DNA from: SIG447 sp045577075
GTDB lineage: Bacteria; Bacillota; Clostridia; UMGS1883; UMGS1540
Length of the DNA: 18,489 nt
NCBI GenBank assembly: GCA_045577075.1
Contig: JAZNHR010000033.1
Location: 1-18,489 of the forward strand
Direction of reading: 5' to 3'
The position numbers were made by a program, and so were the translations under genes. Of the stretch, positions 1-7,565 are shown one piece after another (positions within the stretch are counted from its first letter, which is position 1; the number at the start of each line of letters is the position of its first letter). The notes beneath the pieces were generated by a model. The model worked only from the letters and a program-made list of their open reading frames with translations. It searched no databases and was not told where the DNA came from.

Positions 1-209
1 GTAAGGGATACTATGTGGATACCGCGGGGAAAAATACCAAAGCAATAAAAGCATACATAGCAGAACAATTAACGAGAGATAAAGAAACAGATCAGCTTGC
101 GATGTTTGACCCGCGGGACCCATTTATGGGTAACAAGTAACAGATGCGTGGCTGGCAGGCCAATAAAAAGCGCACTTGTGCGCAGCTAGTAAAGTGTAGG
201 GCTTTGCCC
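1..209 (+). mobile_element. IS200/IS605-like element, right-hand part
   Basis: Elements of this family carry subterminal hairpins rather than terminal inverted repeats. After the transposase stop there are two small hairpins: 170-183 (GCGCAC, TT, GTGCGC) and 199-209 (GGGC, TTT, GCCC). Either could be part of the right-end recognition structure. I cannot fix the cleavage site or element boundary without a second copy, so the right limit given is only the end of the second hairpin. Confidence 0.4.
3..140 (+). CDS. tnpA: IS200/IS605-family transposase TnpA, C-terminal end (partial)
   Basis: The gene runs in from the left edge of the window. The 45 visible codons end in TAA at 138-140. The peptide begins KGYYVDTAGKNTKAIKAYIA and continues with QLTRDKETDQL and DPRDPFMG. 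This matches the tail of small Y1 (HUH) single-strand transposases, in which a GYYV-T-G-N segment precedes a helix with the pattern Y(I)xxQLxxDxxxDQ and a closing DPF-G. The catalytic tyrosine and HUH motif lie outside the window, so I cannot tell whether the element is intact. No tnpB or omega-RNA region is visible. Identification rests on recalled family similarity over a short stretch. Confidence 0.72.
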   Translation, partial: KGYYVDTAGKNTKAIKAYIAEQLTRDKETDQLAMFDPRDPFMGNK

Positions 210-221
210 GAAAATGAAATA

Positions 222-240
222 CCCCCCGTTTCACGGGGGG
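222..240. terminator. Bidirectional hairpin terminator between the transposase and the SLH gene
   Basis: CCCCCCGT (222-229), loop TTC, and ACGGGGGG (233-240) form a perfect, very GC-rich 8-bp stem. On the plus strand it is followed by a T-rich tail (ATATTTATTTTTATTTT). On the minus strand the tail is TATTTCATTTT. It lies 10 bases beyond the stop of the minus-strand SLH gene and about 80 bases after the transposase stop, so it can serve both. Confidence 0.75.
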
Positions 241-250
241 ATATTTATTT

Positions 251-1984
251 TTATTTTATCAAAGCTATCCAGTCCTCATACACACCATCTATACGACGAT
301 TAAATGTATGTGCTGACGTGGCCTCTATAACCTGATAATAATACCAAGCGGTGTTCGGATTATCCGGCCACATCTTCACCCCTTCACAAAGGCCATCCTG
401 ATCAATATAACGAACCAAAATCCGATTTATAATTGTCATAGCTTCCGCGCGGGAAATATATGCATCCGGCTTAAAGGAGCCATCTTCATAGCCGTCAATT
501 AAAGCAAGAGAAGCTGCGGATATAATGGATTCTTCGGCCCAATGTCCTCCAATATCGAAAAATCCAATAGAGTTCAAAACAGAATCATTGCCATAAAAAC
601 GATTGATTACAGTTGCAAATTCCGCACGTGTAATCGGCTTGTCGGGTGCAAAGTTTCCGTCAGAATACCCTTTTAAGTATCCACCGTTTGCCATACAGAA
701 AATTGCATCTGCAGACCAACGTTCCGGTAGCACATCAGAAAATGTATTTTTGTCAGCTCTTAGGGTCGCTTTATATTCATCCTTTAAAAGACGATAAAGT
801 ATTGCAGCAACCTCTTCGCGTGTGACCAGATTCTCTGGACGCACCGTTCCGTCCTCATAACCGTTAATATAGGCAAAGTGTGAATCGGAAATCAACACGT
901 CGGGTGCTTTTGTATTAATCCATTTCGCATAAATTATAGTGTCTTTTGTAACAGTTATCAATCCACCGATCGGTGTTTTGCATGACGCATCCGCATACCA
1001 ACCATCGAAACGATATCCTGCTCTTTGCGGCACAGGAATCGTATTTAAGTTTACAGAAGACTTTTTGTCCCCGATAATTGGGGCAACCAATGTAGTATCT
1101 CCGCTAACATTAAATGAAATAATAACTTCATCATCCGGCGTAGGTGTTACTACTCCACCGCCAAATCCAGAGGATCCCGTACTACCGTTTACAACAGAAA
1201 CAGTAGCACTTAATTTGTTTTTTGTATCCGGGTCACCATCTGCCTGCACAGCAATATAGTTGATGCTTGTCACCCGTCCGTCTGCAGCGCTATTTCCACC
1301 AATATTTGTGTATCCCTCCAACGCACCATACACAGGAAATGTTCCAAAGCCAGATGTGGAAACATTCGGACAGGTTAACGTTAAATCGGGTAAATATGTT
1401 TCTAAATTGTCTTCTAAATCTTTTTGTTTAACGTAATCGCCTGCACCAAAGGGATTTTTAACCGAAACAATAATTTCTAAATTTTTCCACTTCCCCTGGG
1501 TTTTCTCTGTACGGCTGATTTCTTTAAAAACAGCTTTGGCCTCTTCGTTGAAACCTTCCATATCGGACGCACTCAAAAAAGACTTTGGCACAGACAAGGA
1601 AACAGGATATTTTGCCGAAACGACAAACCGACCATATACAGGCATGTTTTTAAAGTCGCTAAGAAGAGCAGTGTCATCTGCAATTAAAAATTTTGCAAAA
1701 GAACTGGCTTGCTTAAAAGCGTTACGAACCGACTCCATATAAACAGTCGCGCGAAAATCAAAAACAGGCCACTCGGCACTCGAATTTTTTTTCGTCACAT
1801 TTATGGGTCCATCTACAAACGTCTCAGAAGCTGTTTTTTTCACTTGCACATCTGCTTTCACTTCAACATTAGCAGATGTCGGTACGGAATAGGAAGCAAA
1901 GAAGTCCGAAAGTGTGGTCGCCGAAACCGGAAGAGAAAAAAGCATAATAGCAGTCATCAGTAAAGCTAAAAATGTTTTTTTCAA
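251..1984 (-). CDS. Secreted S-layer-homology (SLH) domain protein with an InlB-type repeat
   Basis: This 577-residue exported protein is probably held on the cell wall through SLH modules, which in Firmicutes bind pyruvylated wall polysaccharide. Residues 1-22 form a signal peptide (two lysines, hydrophobic core, likely cut after VSA). Residues 23-285 match nothing I recognise and end in a Ser/Gly/Thr/Pro-rich linker (267-284). Residues 287-356 resemble a Listeria-Bacteroides (InlB B) repeat, with GYRFDGWY and a final IYAKW. Three SLH modules follow at about 366-402, 415-464 and 475-523, marked by GYEDGTVRP/TREE, GYSDGNFAP/TRAE and GYEDGSFKP/SRAE. The start codon is TTG at 1984-1982, chosen because AAGGAGG lies 7 bases upstream and the signal peptide begins there. 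It has its own promoter and terminator. Ligand or enzymatic role unknown. Confidence 0.88.
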   Translation of the reverse strand: MKKTFLALLMTAIMLFSLPVSATTLSDFFASYSVPTSANVEVKADVQVKKTASETFVDGPINVTKKNSSAEWPVFDFRATVYMESVRNAFKQASSFAKFLIADDTALLSDFKNMPVYGRFVVSAKYPVSLSVPKSFLSASDMEGFNEEAKAVFKEISRTEKTQGKWKNLEIIVSVKNPFGAGDYVKQKDLEDNLETYLPDLTLTCPNVSTSGFGTFPVYGALEGYTNIGGNSAADGRVTSINYIAVQADGDPDTKNKLSATVSVVNGSTGSSGFGGGVVTPTPDDEVIISFNVSGDTTLVAPIIGDKKSSVNLNTIPVPQRAGYRFDGWYADASCKTPIGGLITVTKDTIIYAKWINTKAPDVLISDSHFAYINGYEDGTVRPENLVTREEVAAILYRLLKDEYKATLRADKNTFSDVLPERWSADAIFCMANGGYLKGYSDGNFAPDKPITRAEFATVINRFYGNDSVLNSIGFFDIGGHWAEESIISAASLALIDGYEDGSFKPDAYISRAEAMTIINRILVRYIDQDGLCEGVKMWPDNPNTAWYYYQVIEATSAHTFNRRIDGVYEDWIALIK

Positions 1985-2016
1985 AATAGTACCTCCTTAA
2001 ATACATATATATTTTA

Positions 2017-2045
2017 AATATACCACAAAACCTTTCTTTCGTCAA
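2017..2045 (-). promoter_or_regulatory. Sigma-A promoter of the SLH gene
   Basis: Read on the minus strand, TTGACG (2045-2040) is separated by exactly 17 bases from TATATT (2022-2017), followed by the leader and the AAGGAGG ribosome-binding site. The -35 begins only 16 bases after the potA stop codon. I see no terminator between them, so some read-through from the pot operon is possible. An AT-only inverted repeat (TATATTT, one base, AAATATA) overlaps the -10 box. Confidence 0.75.
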
Positions 2046-2061
2046 GCTATTTATTTGAAAA

Positions 2062-3111
2062 TTAGTTTACAGTCTTTTTCATGATGTGAATATCATTTGG
2101 ATAAATAGAAAGACCTACTTCTCGCCCCTTTTCTTCCATAAGTGTACTTTGTACGAGCCAGTCAATATTCCCTGCGGAAATCACCATTTCATAATGTACA
2201 CCTTTAAAATACACATTTTTCACAACACCGGTAAGCATCCCCGCTTCGGGTGCGACAATTTTAATATCCTCCGGACGAATGACAACGTCAACCTGTTCTT
2301 CCTTTGCAAATCCGCTATCCACACAAGTAAACTCATGGTCAGAAAAACGGACACGAAAATCTTCGTGCATGGTGCCATCCACAATATTGCTCTCTCCAAT
2401 AAAACGAGCAACAAATCGATTTTGAGGTTCGTTGTAAATGTCAACGGGATTACCGATTTGCTGAATTTCGCCATTACTCATAACCACAATGGTATCGCTC
2501 ATGGTAAGAGCCTCCTCCTGGTCATGTGTGACATAAACAAAGGTTATCCCAAGCTCTTCTCTTAACTTTTTAAGTTCATGTTGCATCCCTTGGCGAAGTT
2601 TTAAATCAAGCGCGCCTAATGGCTCATCAAAAAGCAACACTTCTGGCTCGCACACGATCGCACGTGCAATTGCAATACGCTGTTGTTGTCCCCCCGAAAG
2701 AGATTCCGGATATCTTTTTTCAAAGCCCGGCAGATTAACAATTTCGAGCGCACGCATAACCTTTTTACGGATTTCACTTTCCGGCATTTTTTTGATACGA
2801 AGACCAAATGCCACATTTTCAAAAATATTCATGTGCGGAAAAAGCGAATACTTTTGAAAAACAGTATTAAAGTTTCGTTTATTTGGAGGAACATCCACAA
2901 TGTTTTCTCCACGATATAAAACACGCCCTTCATCAGGCTGTTCAAAGCCGCCAATGATACGAAGCATTGTTGTCTTGCCACAGCCGCTAGGACCAAGTAA
3001 TGTTAAAAATTCGTTTTCACGAATATAAAGATTAAAATCTTTTAAAACCTTAGTCTCTCCAAAGGACTTACTAATTCCCTGTAAATCAATGATGTGATTT
3101 CCCAAATCCAT
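2062..3111 (-). CDS. potA: Spermidine/putrescine ABC transporter, ATP-binding protein PotA
   Basis: This 349-residue cytoplasmic ATPase powers polyamine import through PotB and PotC. All nucleotide-binding motifs are visible: Walker A GPSGCGKT (40-47), Q-loop glutamine (86), signature LSGGQQQR (138-145), Walker B LLFDEP (159-164) and the switch histidine (196). The tail from about 235 matches the TOBE domain of the PotA/FbpC/MalK group, and VVIRPEDI at about 275-282 is typical of PotA. The ATG start is preceded by GAGAGGAAG. It begins 14 bases after the potD stop and is the last gene of the operon, whereas potA usually stands first. I see no terminator after it. Confidence 0.93.
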   Translation of the reverse strand: MDLGNHIIDLQGISKSFGETKVLKDFNLYIRENEFLTLLGPSGCGKTTMLRIIGGFEQPDEGRVLYRGENIVDVPPNKRNFNTVFQKYSLFPHMNIFENVAFGLRIKKMPESEIRKKVMRALEIVNLPGFEKRYPESLSGGQQQRIAIARAIVCEPEVLLFDEPLGALDLKLRQGMQHELKKLREELGITFVYVTHDQEEALTMSDTIVVMSNGEIQQIGNPVDIYNEPQNRFVARFIGESNIVDGTMHEDFRVRFSDHEFTCVDSGFAKEEQVDVVIRPEDIKIVAPEAGMLTGVVKNVYFKGVHYEMVISAGNIDWLVQSTLMEEKGREVGLSIYPNDIHIMKKTVN

Positions 3112-3125
3112 CTTCCTCTCTCAGC

Positions 3126-4166
3126 TTACAGCGATGCCTGAAATTCACTCCAAACTGTTTCGTACAATGTTGTAATTTCTTCTCCCAGATATTTGTATAT
3201 CTCCGCCTTCCCCAAAATTTCCTCGTTAGGGTACGCAAAGGAATTTTTTACATCAGCATCCAGTTCATTATAGACTTCTGTGTGTGGTGTGGAGTATCCG
3301 ATTTCCTCTGCATTTCTTTTTGCAATTTCTTTTTCACACATAAAGTTTATGAATTTTTCTGCTGCCTCTTTGTGTTCGCTGTTTGCAGGAATAACCATGG
3401 AATCAAAGAATAAATTGCTACCGTCTTCCGGAATGGCAAAGTCCAAGTCTTCGTTTTCAGAAATACAGTAAGCAGCATCTCCTGCATACATGAGTGCCAT
3501 AGGTGCCTCGCCGGCAATCATTTTATCCATGCCATCATCATTTACATACGCCAATACATTTGAGATTTGGGCAGTAAGTTTGTCTTTTGCCGCACGCAGC
3601 TCAGTCTCGTTTGTGCTGTTAAACGAATACCCAAGAGATTTAAGGGCAACCCCAAGCGCATCTCGCATATCTTTTTTCATAAGAATGGAATTTGCATATT
3701 TCCCATCAAACAAAGTACCCCATGTAAAATGTTCTTCCTGTACTTTTGTCTTATCGTACAAAATGCCAAGGGTTCCCCACATATATGGGACGGAATATTT
3801 GTTTTCCGGATCGAAAGCGAGATTTTTGTATTTTGCATCAATCAAGCTATAGTTAGGAATATTCTCAAAATTTAAAGGTGCGAGCATATTTTCGCCGATA
3901 AGTCGCTCAATCATATAATCAGAGGGAATTAAAACATCATACTTTGTACTGCTGTTCTTGATTTTTGTATACATGATTTCATTGTCCGTGTATGTTTCAT
4001 ACTGCACGCGAATATCGGGATATCTTGCTTCAAATTCTTTTAATACGCTTTCATCAATATATTCGCCCCAATTATATACGCGAAGAACCGTCTTCCCGCT
4101 ATTGGAACAACCGGGCAAAAGAGACATGCAAATAAGGATGCTAAGTATTAAAGCAATTTTTTTCAT
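3126..4166 (-). CDS. potD: Spermidine/putrescine-binding lipoprotein PotD
   Basis: This is the extracellular substrate-binding protein of the polyamine importer. The N-terminus is a lipoprotein signal with lipobox LPGC, the lipidated cysteine being residue 20. The mature protein begins with VYNWGEYID, a hallmark of PotD-like polyamine-binding proteins, followed by YDVLIPSDYM and PYMWGTLGI. The length of about 346 residues is normal for the family. The start is ambiguous. ATG at 4166-4164 overlaps the potC stop as TGATG, while a TTG one codon upstream (4169-4167) lies 7 bases from GGAGG. I prefer the ATG; the mature protein is the same either way. Which polyamine it prefers cannot be read from the sequence. 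Confidence 0.92.
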   Translation of the reverse strand: MKKIALILSILICMSLLPGCSNSGKTVLRVYNWGEYIDESVLKEFEARYPDIRVQYETYTDNEIMYTKIKNSSTKYDVLIPSDYMIERLIGENMLAPLNFENIPNYSLIDAKYKNLAFDPENKYSVPYMWGTLGILYDKTKVQEEHFTWGTLFDGKYANSILMKKDMRDALGVALKSLGYSFNSTNETELRAAKDKLTAQISNVLAYVNDDGMDKMIAGEAPMALMYAGDAAYCISENEDLDFAIPEDGSNLFFDSMVIPANSEHKEAAEKFINFMCEKEIAKRNAEEIGYSTPHTEVYNELDADVKNSFAYPNEEILGKAEIYKYLGEEITTLYETVWSEFQASL

Positions 4167-4945
4167 CAATAATTTCCCTCCGTAACCTTCTTTTTTTCTT
4201 TAATGTTGATAATCAAAAGTAAAATCAGCACCGCCCCAAACATAATCGAGGACAATGCGTAATTTTCAGGTTTTACGCCAGTTTTTGAGGTGTATACCAA
4301 AATAGAAATATTTTTAACGCCGTTTCCGGTATTGAAAAAACTGATTACAAAATCATCTATTGATAGCGTAATCGAGATTAAAAAGCCGGATATGATACCC
4401 GGTAAAATATCAGGCAATACAACCTTTCTGTACGCCTGTAAAGGACTTGCTCCCAGGTCAAGAGCCGCTTCGTATACACTCGGACTGATTCCGTAAAGCT
4501 TTGGCATGACTGAAAGAATAACATACGGAATACAAAATGTAATGTGTGACAGCAAAAGCGTAACAAAGCCAAGTTCAAAATGCAGAAAAGTAAATAAAAG
4601 CATTAAGGAAACACCTGTTACGATATCCGAATTCATCATTGGAAGGTACGTAAGGTTTATCATTGACTTACGGAAAAATGCACCGCTTTTGTGTAGTGCT
4701 AATGCAGATATGGTACCAACAATCGTGGAAATCAGTGCCGCCAAAAGAGCAATTAAAACCGTAGATAAAAGGGCTTCCATAATTTCTGCGTTTTGGAAAA
4801 GCTCCTTATACCATCGAAGGGAAAAACCACCCCATTTGCCGCGGGATTTTGCTTCATTAAACGAAAAAACAACAAGCGTTAATATGGGAGCATATAAAAA
4901 TAGCAAAATCAAATAAAAATATAGTTTTTTGAAAAGCTTTGTCAC
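4166..4945 (-). CDS. potC: Spermidine/putrescine ABC transporter permease PotC
   Basis: This 259-residue inner-membrane permease has about six hydrophobic segments. The EAA loop, where the ATPase docks, is at about 159-183 (EAALDLGASPLQAYRKVVLP), followed by the PotC-typical LSIDDFVISFF at 194-204. It pairs with PotB to form the membrane channel. The start is GTG, overlapping the potB stop (GTGA), which suggests translational coupling; GGGGGTGAT lies just upstream. The stop overlaps the potD start. Length and motifs are standard for the family. Confidence 0.92.
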   Translation of the reverse strand: MTKLFKKLYFYLILLFLYAPILTLVVFSFNEAKSRGKWGGFSLRWYKELFQNAEIMEALLSTVLIALLAALISTIVGTISALALHKSGAFFRKSMINLTYLPMMNSDIVTGVSLMLLFTFLHFELGFVTLLLSHITFCIPYVILSVMPKLYGISPSVYEAALDLGASPLQAYRKVVLPDILPGIISGFLISITLSIDDFVISFFNTGNGVKNISILVYTSKTGVKPENYALSSIMFGAVLILLLIINIKEKKKVTEGNY

Positions 4946-5769
4946 GGCATCATCACCCCCGTATCATCCGAGAATCGGTTCACAAGCCACATACAAAGTA
5001 CAACAGCCACCATGACAATGATAGAGATGGCAGAGCCAAAGCCCCAATTACCAGCATGCATAAACTGCTGTTCAATAATGTCACCAATCAAGGTGATTTT
5101 GCCGCTACCCAAAAACTGCGAAATGACAAATGTGGTAACTCCTGGCACAAAAACCATGGTAACGCCAGACAAAATTCCGGGAACGCTCAGCGGTAAAATG
5201 ATTTTAAAAAAACAAGTAACACTTCCTCCGCCTAGGTCACGCGCAGCCTCAATGATATTTTTCGGGATCTTACTAATGGAAGTATAAATAGGAAAAATCA
5301 TATACGGCAAGAAATTATAGACCATGCCGAAAACAACTGCATTAGCGTTCCCTAAAAAAGCTTGTTTGGGAAGCCCCATGGCTTGTAAAATTGTATTAAA
5401 TACGCCGTTACCTTCTAAAAGCGTAAGCCAGGCATATGTTCTAAGAAGAAAGTTCATCCACATCGGGGCAATGAGAAGAACTACAAGTAATGTCTTTTTC
5501 TTAAATGTCTTCCCTGCCAAAATCATAGCAATGGGATATCCGGCCAAAAGGCAAATAATTGTTGCAAGAAATGCCAAATAAAGCGAACGACCAAAAACCC
5601 GCAGATAGTTTGGCTGGAAGAATTGACGAAAGTGCACCAAAGAAAAAGTGCCGTCCGTATCTGTAAAACCATAATACGCAATCAAAAGAACAGGTACCAC
5701 GATGAGAAGTAAAATCCATATTAAAAACGGTAATAACGCAACCGTGCGTAACAAAGTATTCTTCTTCAT
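4942..5769 (-). CDS. potB: Spermidine/putrescine ABC transporter permease PotB
   Basis: This 275-residue permease is the partner of PotC. The first membrane segment spans about 9-33, and further segments lie around 62-85, 94-118, 143-163, 195-220 and 243-265. The EAA loop is at 174-198 (EAARDLGGGSVTCFFKIILP). The segment around FLLRTYAWLTLL (107-118) is typical of PotB. ATG start with AAGGGAAG close upstream; the spacing is short. It begins 12 bases after the regulator stop, so it shares a transcript with the XRE-cupin gene. Confidence 0.92.
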   Translation of the reverse strand: MKKNTLLRTVALLPFLIWILLLIVVPVLLIAYYGFTDTDGTFSLVHFRQFFQPNYLRVFGRSLYLAFLATIICLLAGYPIAMILAGKTFKKKTLLVVLLIAPMWMNFLLRTYAWLTLLEGNGVFNTILQAMGLPKQAFLGNANAVVFGMVYNFLPYMIFPIYTSISKIPKNIIEAARDLGGGSVTCFFKIILPLSVPGILSGVTMVFVPGVTTFVISQFLGSGKITLIGDIIEQQFMHAGNWGFGSAISIIVMVAVVLCMWLVNRFSDDTGVMMP

Positions 5770-5781
5770 TTCTTCCCTTTC

Positions 5782-6327
5782 TTACCCAAACGAAAAATAT
5801 GGAGGTGAAGTGATCCACAAAAGTTTTGCCTGCACCTTGCCGGAATTTTGGATATAATGCGGCGTGCGTGCTTGAAAATAAAAGCTTTCACCTTTTTTTA
5901 TTTTGTATGTTGTGTTGCCAATTACTAAGCTGATTGTGCCACTCAACACGTAGCCGAACTCCTCACCTTCATGCGGTGCTTCCTCTTCAGTTGCCATGCC
6001 GCTTTCCAGTTCAACCATAACAGGCTCCATTTCGTTTTTTTGTGCATCCGATACAAGCCAAAAAACACGAAGATCACCAAAGTCTTTAATGATTACATCT
6101 TCTTTTTTATATACAATCTTTTCTTTCTTTTCATCACTAAAGAACTCCTGAAAGCTTGTGCCTAAACAACGCAGAATATCCTCAAGCGTAGAAAGTGACG
6201 GAGAAGTAAGATCCGACTCCAACTGTGAGATGAATCCCTTCGTCAAATCACATCTGTTTCCGAGTTCAGATTGTGTAAGATTGTTTTTCAACCTTAAATT
6301 CCTGATTTTATCGCCGATTTTCATCAT
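5782..6327 (-). CDS. XRE-family HTH and cupin-domain regulator, probable polyamine-uptake regulator
   Basis: About 181 residues. An XRE (HTH_3) DNA-binding domain spans about 4-60, with LTQSELGNRCDLTKGFISQLE as its core. A cupin_2 domain spans about 105-175 (APHEGEEFGYVLSG, then KKGESFYFQARTPHYIQNSG), which may bind a small ligand. The architecture is that of PuuR-like regulators, often found with pot or puu genes. It is the first gene of the pot operon, so I infer that it controls polyamine uptake and its own synthesis. The start is uncertain: ATG codons at 6336, 6327 and 6324 and a GTG at 6339 are in frame, none with a good Shine-Dalgarno site. I chose 6327 because family members begin a few residues before IGxKIRxLR. 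Confidence 0.85.
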   Translation of the reverse strand: MMKIGDKIRNLRLKNNLTQSELGNRCDLTKGFISQLESDLTSPSLSTLEDILRCLGTSFQEFFSDEKKEKIVYKKEDVIIKDFGDLRVFWLVSDAQKNEMEPVMVELESGMATEEEAPHEGEEFGYVLSGTISLVIGNTTYKIKKGESFYFQARTPHYIQNSGKVQAKLLWITSPPYFSFG

Positions 6328-6376
6328 ATGAAACATCACATTCGTTTCTTTGAAATTTAAAAAAAATATACTTTTT

Positions 6377-6393
6377 GTTTACTGGTTGTAAAC
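6377..6393. promoter_or_regulatory. Candidate operator of the pot regulator
   Basis: A perfect 6-bp inverted repeat, GTTTAC-N5-GTAAAC, begins at the predicted transcription start of the pot operon. Size and position suit repression by an XRE dimer, and the first gene of the operon encodes such a protein. Binding is inferred from position and symmetry only. Confidence 0.45.
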
Positions 6394-6400
6394 GCATATA

Positions 6401-6429
6401 ATTAAAGCATATTTTATGTAATTTGTCAA
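6401..6429 (-). promoter_or_regulatory. Sigma-A promoter of the pot operon
   Basis: On the minus strand, a perfect TTGACA (6429-6424) is separated by 17 bases from TTTAAT (6406-6401). The predicted transcription start falls near 6394, leaving a leader of about 65 bases before the regulator gene. Confidence 0.7.
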
Positions 6430-6486
6430 TAGCTTTTTGATATTTTATATGATTTTTTTGTGACGCTCCATGCAAAAGTAAATCAA

Positions 6487-6515
6487 TTGACAAGTATACC
6501 TTTTTTTGGTATACT
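6487..6515 (+). promoter_or_regulatory. Sigma-A promoter of birA with an embedded inverted repeat
   Basis: TTGACA (6487-6492), a 17-base spacer and TATACT (6510-6515) make a near-perfect promoter. The spacer and -10 box also form an 8-bp inverted repeat, AGTATACC (6493-6500), seven Ts, GGTATACT (6508-6515), which could be an operator. The transcription start should be near 6522, giving a leader of about 14 bases. Confidence 0.82.
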
Positions 6516-6535
6516 GTAGCAAAAGAGGTGACCAT

Positions 6536-7504
6536 ATGTCAGAAAAAGAATCTTTACTCCAGCTCTTGTATTTTTATCCTGCGGATTACATCTCGGCAGA
6601 AAAGCTTGGACGTCGGCTCGGAATAGAAAAAAGTAAAGTTTATAAATATATGGAAGAATTACGGCTTGAAGGCTACAACATCTCAGGCTGTACAAATCGA
6701 GGATACCGTTTAAATGCCAGCGATGACCCTTTGTCTCCCGACGACCTTATACGGTACTACCCAATGGACAAAAACAAAATTCGAATTTTTTCCTCTCTTC
6801 CTTCGACAAATACGACCGCCAAAGAAATGGCGACATGCGGTGCACCCGAGGGCACAATTTGCATTGCTGAAACACAGACGAAGGGCCGCGGAAGGATGGA
6901 CCGTCACTTTTTTTCTCCTAATCAAACCGGACTTTACATGAGCATAATCCTACGGCCGAATCTCGCTCCCCAAGATGCACTGCAAATCACAACACTTGCG
7001 GCAGTTGCCGTAGCCGAAACCATCGAAAAGGAGACTGAACAACCCGCACAAATCAAATGGGTGAACGATATATATTTTAAAGGCAAAAAAGTCGCCGGTA
7101 TATTAACAGAAGCTTCTGTAAATCCGGCAACACAACACATAGAATATGCTGTCCTTGGAATTGGCGTAAATCTCTTCATGCCAAAAGGAAACTTTCCTGG
7201 AGAAATTCACGATATTGCCGGTGCAGTTTTTGAGTCTCCCCTTCCCCACGCCCGATGCAAATTTGCCGCAGGTATATTAGAACGTTTTTATTTTTATTAC
7301 AGACAACTTGAGAAAAAAGCGTTCCTCGAGCCTTATCGAAGACGAAGTTTGCTTGCGGGACGCTCAGTAAGCGTCAATCGTCACGGCACCTCCTATCCTG
7401 CAACTGTACTTGCAATCAATGATGATTTTTCATTACACGTTTTACTTTCCGACGGTACTACGGAAAATCTTTCCACCGGAGAAGTAAGTGTAAAACTTAG
7501 CTAA
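6536..7504 (+). CDS. birA: Bifunctional biotin--[acetyl-CoA-carboxylase] ligase / biotin repressor BirA
   Basis: BirA joins biotin to the carrier protein of biotin-dependent carboxylases through biotinyl-AMP. Forms with an N-terminal helix-turn-helix, like this one, can also repress biotin genes. Of 322 residues, about 4-60 form the winged helix (ISAEKLGRRLGIEKSKVYKYME). The catalytic domain shows LPSTNTTAKE (88-97), the biotinyl-AMP loop GRGRM (117-121), KWVND (174-178) and GKKVAGIL (183-190). The C-terminal BPL_C domain spans about 270-320. ATG at 6536 was chosen because AGAGGTG lies just upstream; a TTG reading further upstream would overlap the -10 box. Monocistronic: own promoter and terminator. 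I see no bio genes in the window. Confidence 0.93.
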   Translation: MSEKESLLQLLYFYPADYISAEKLGRRLGIEKSKVYKYMEELRLEGYNISGCTNRGYRLNASDDPLSPDDLIRYYPMDKNKIRIFSSLPSTNTTAKEMATCGAPEGTICIAETQTKGRGRMDRHFFSPNQTGLYMSIILRPNLAPQDALQITTLAAVAVAETIEKETEQPAQIKWVNDIYFKGKKVAGILTEASVNPATQHIEYAVLGIGVNLFMPKGNFPGEIHDIAGAVFESPLPHARCKFAAGILERFYFYYRQLEKKAFLEPYRRRSLLAGRSVSVNRHGTSYPATVLAINDDFSLHVLLSDGTTENLSTGEVSVKLS

Positions 7505-7510
7505 AAAAGG

Positions 7511-7532
7511 CCACACTATAAAAATAGTGTGG
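7511..7532 (+). terminator. Rho-independent terminator of birA
   Basis: CCACACTAT (7511-7519), loop AAAA, and ATAGTGTGG (7524-7532) form a perfect 9-bp stem followed by TTTTCT. It starts 7 bases after the birA stop and insulates the heat-shock operon. Confidence 0.85.
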
Positions 7533-7565
7533 TTTTCTATGCAGGAAAAATTTTTTAAAAATCTC

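Noticed and set aside
144..335. Possible 63-codon gene on the plus strand.
   Set aside because: It runs through the terminator hairpin and the 3' end of the SLH gene, has no ribosome-binding site and resembles no family.
2009..2022. AT-only inverted repeat over the SLH gene -10 box.
   Set aside because: Symmetry made only of A and T around a -10 box is common by chance.
6330..6348. GAAAC-N9-GTTTC hairpin over the upstream candidate starts of the XRE-cupin gene.
   Set aside because: Only five pairs, mostly A-U, and it depends on an uncertain start codon. It is expected by chance in AT-rich sequence.
6377..6393. Reading the GTTTAC/GTAAAC repeat as a BirA (biotin) operator, since birA is divergent.
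   Set aside because: Known BirA operators have arms of about nine bases separated by 14-15 bases. Here the gap is 5 bases, and the site lies at the pot promoter, not the birA promoter.
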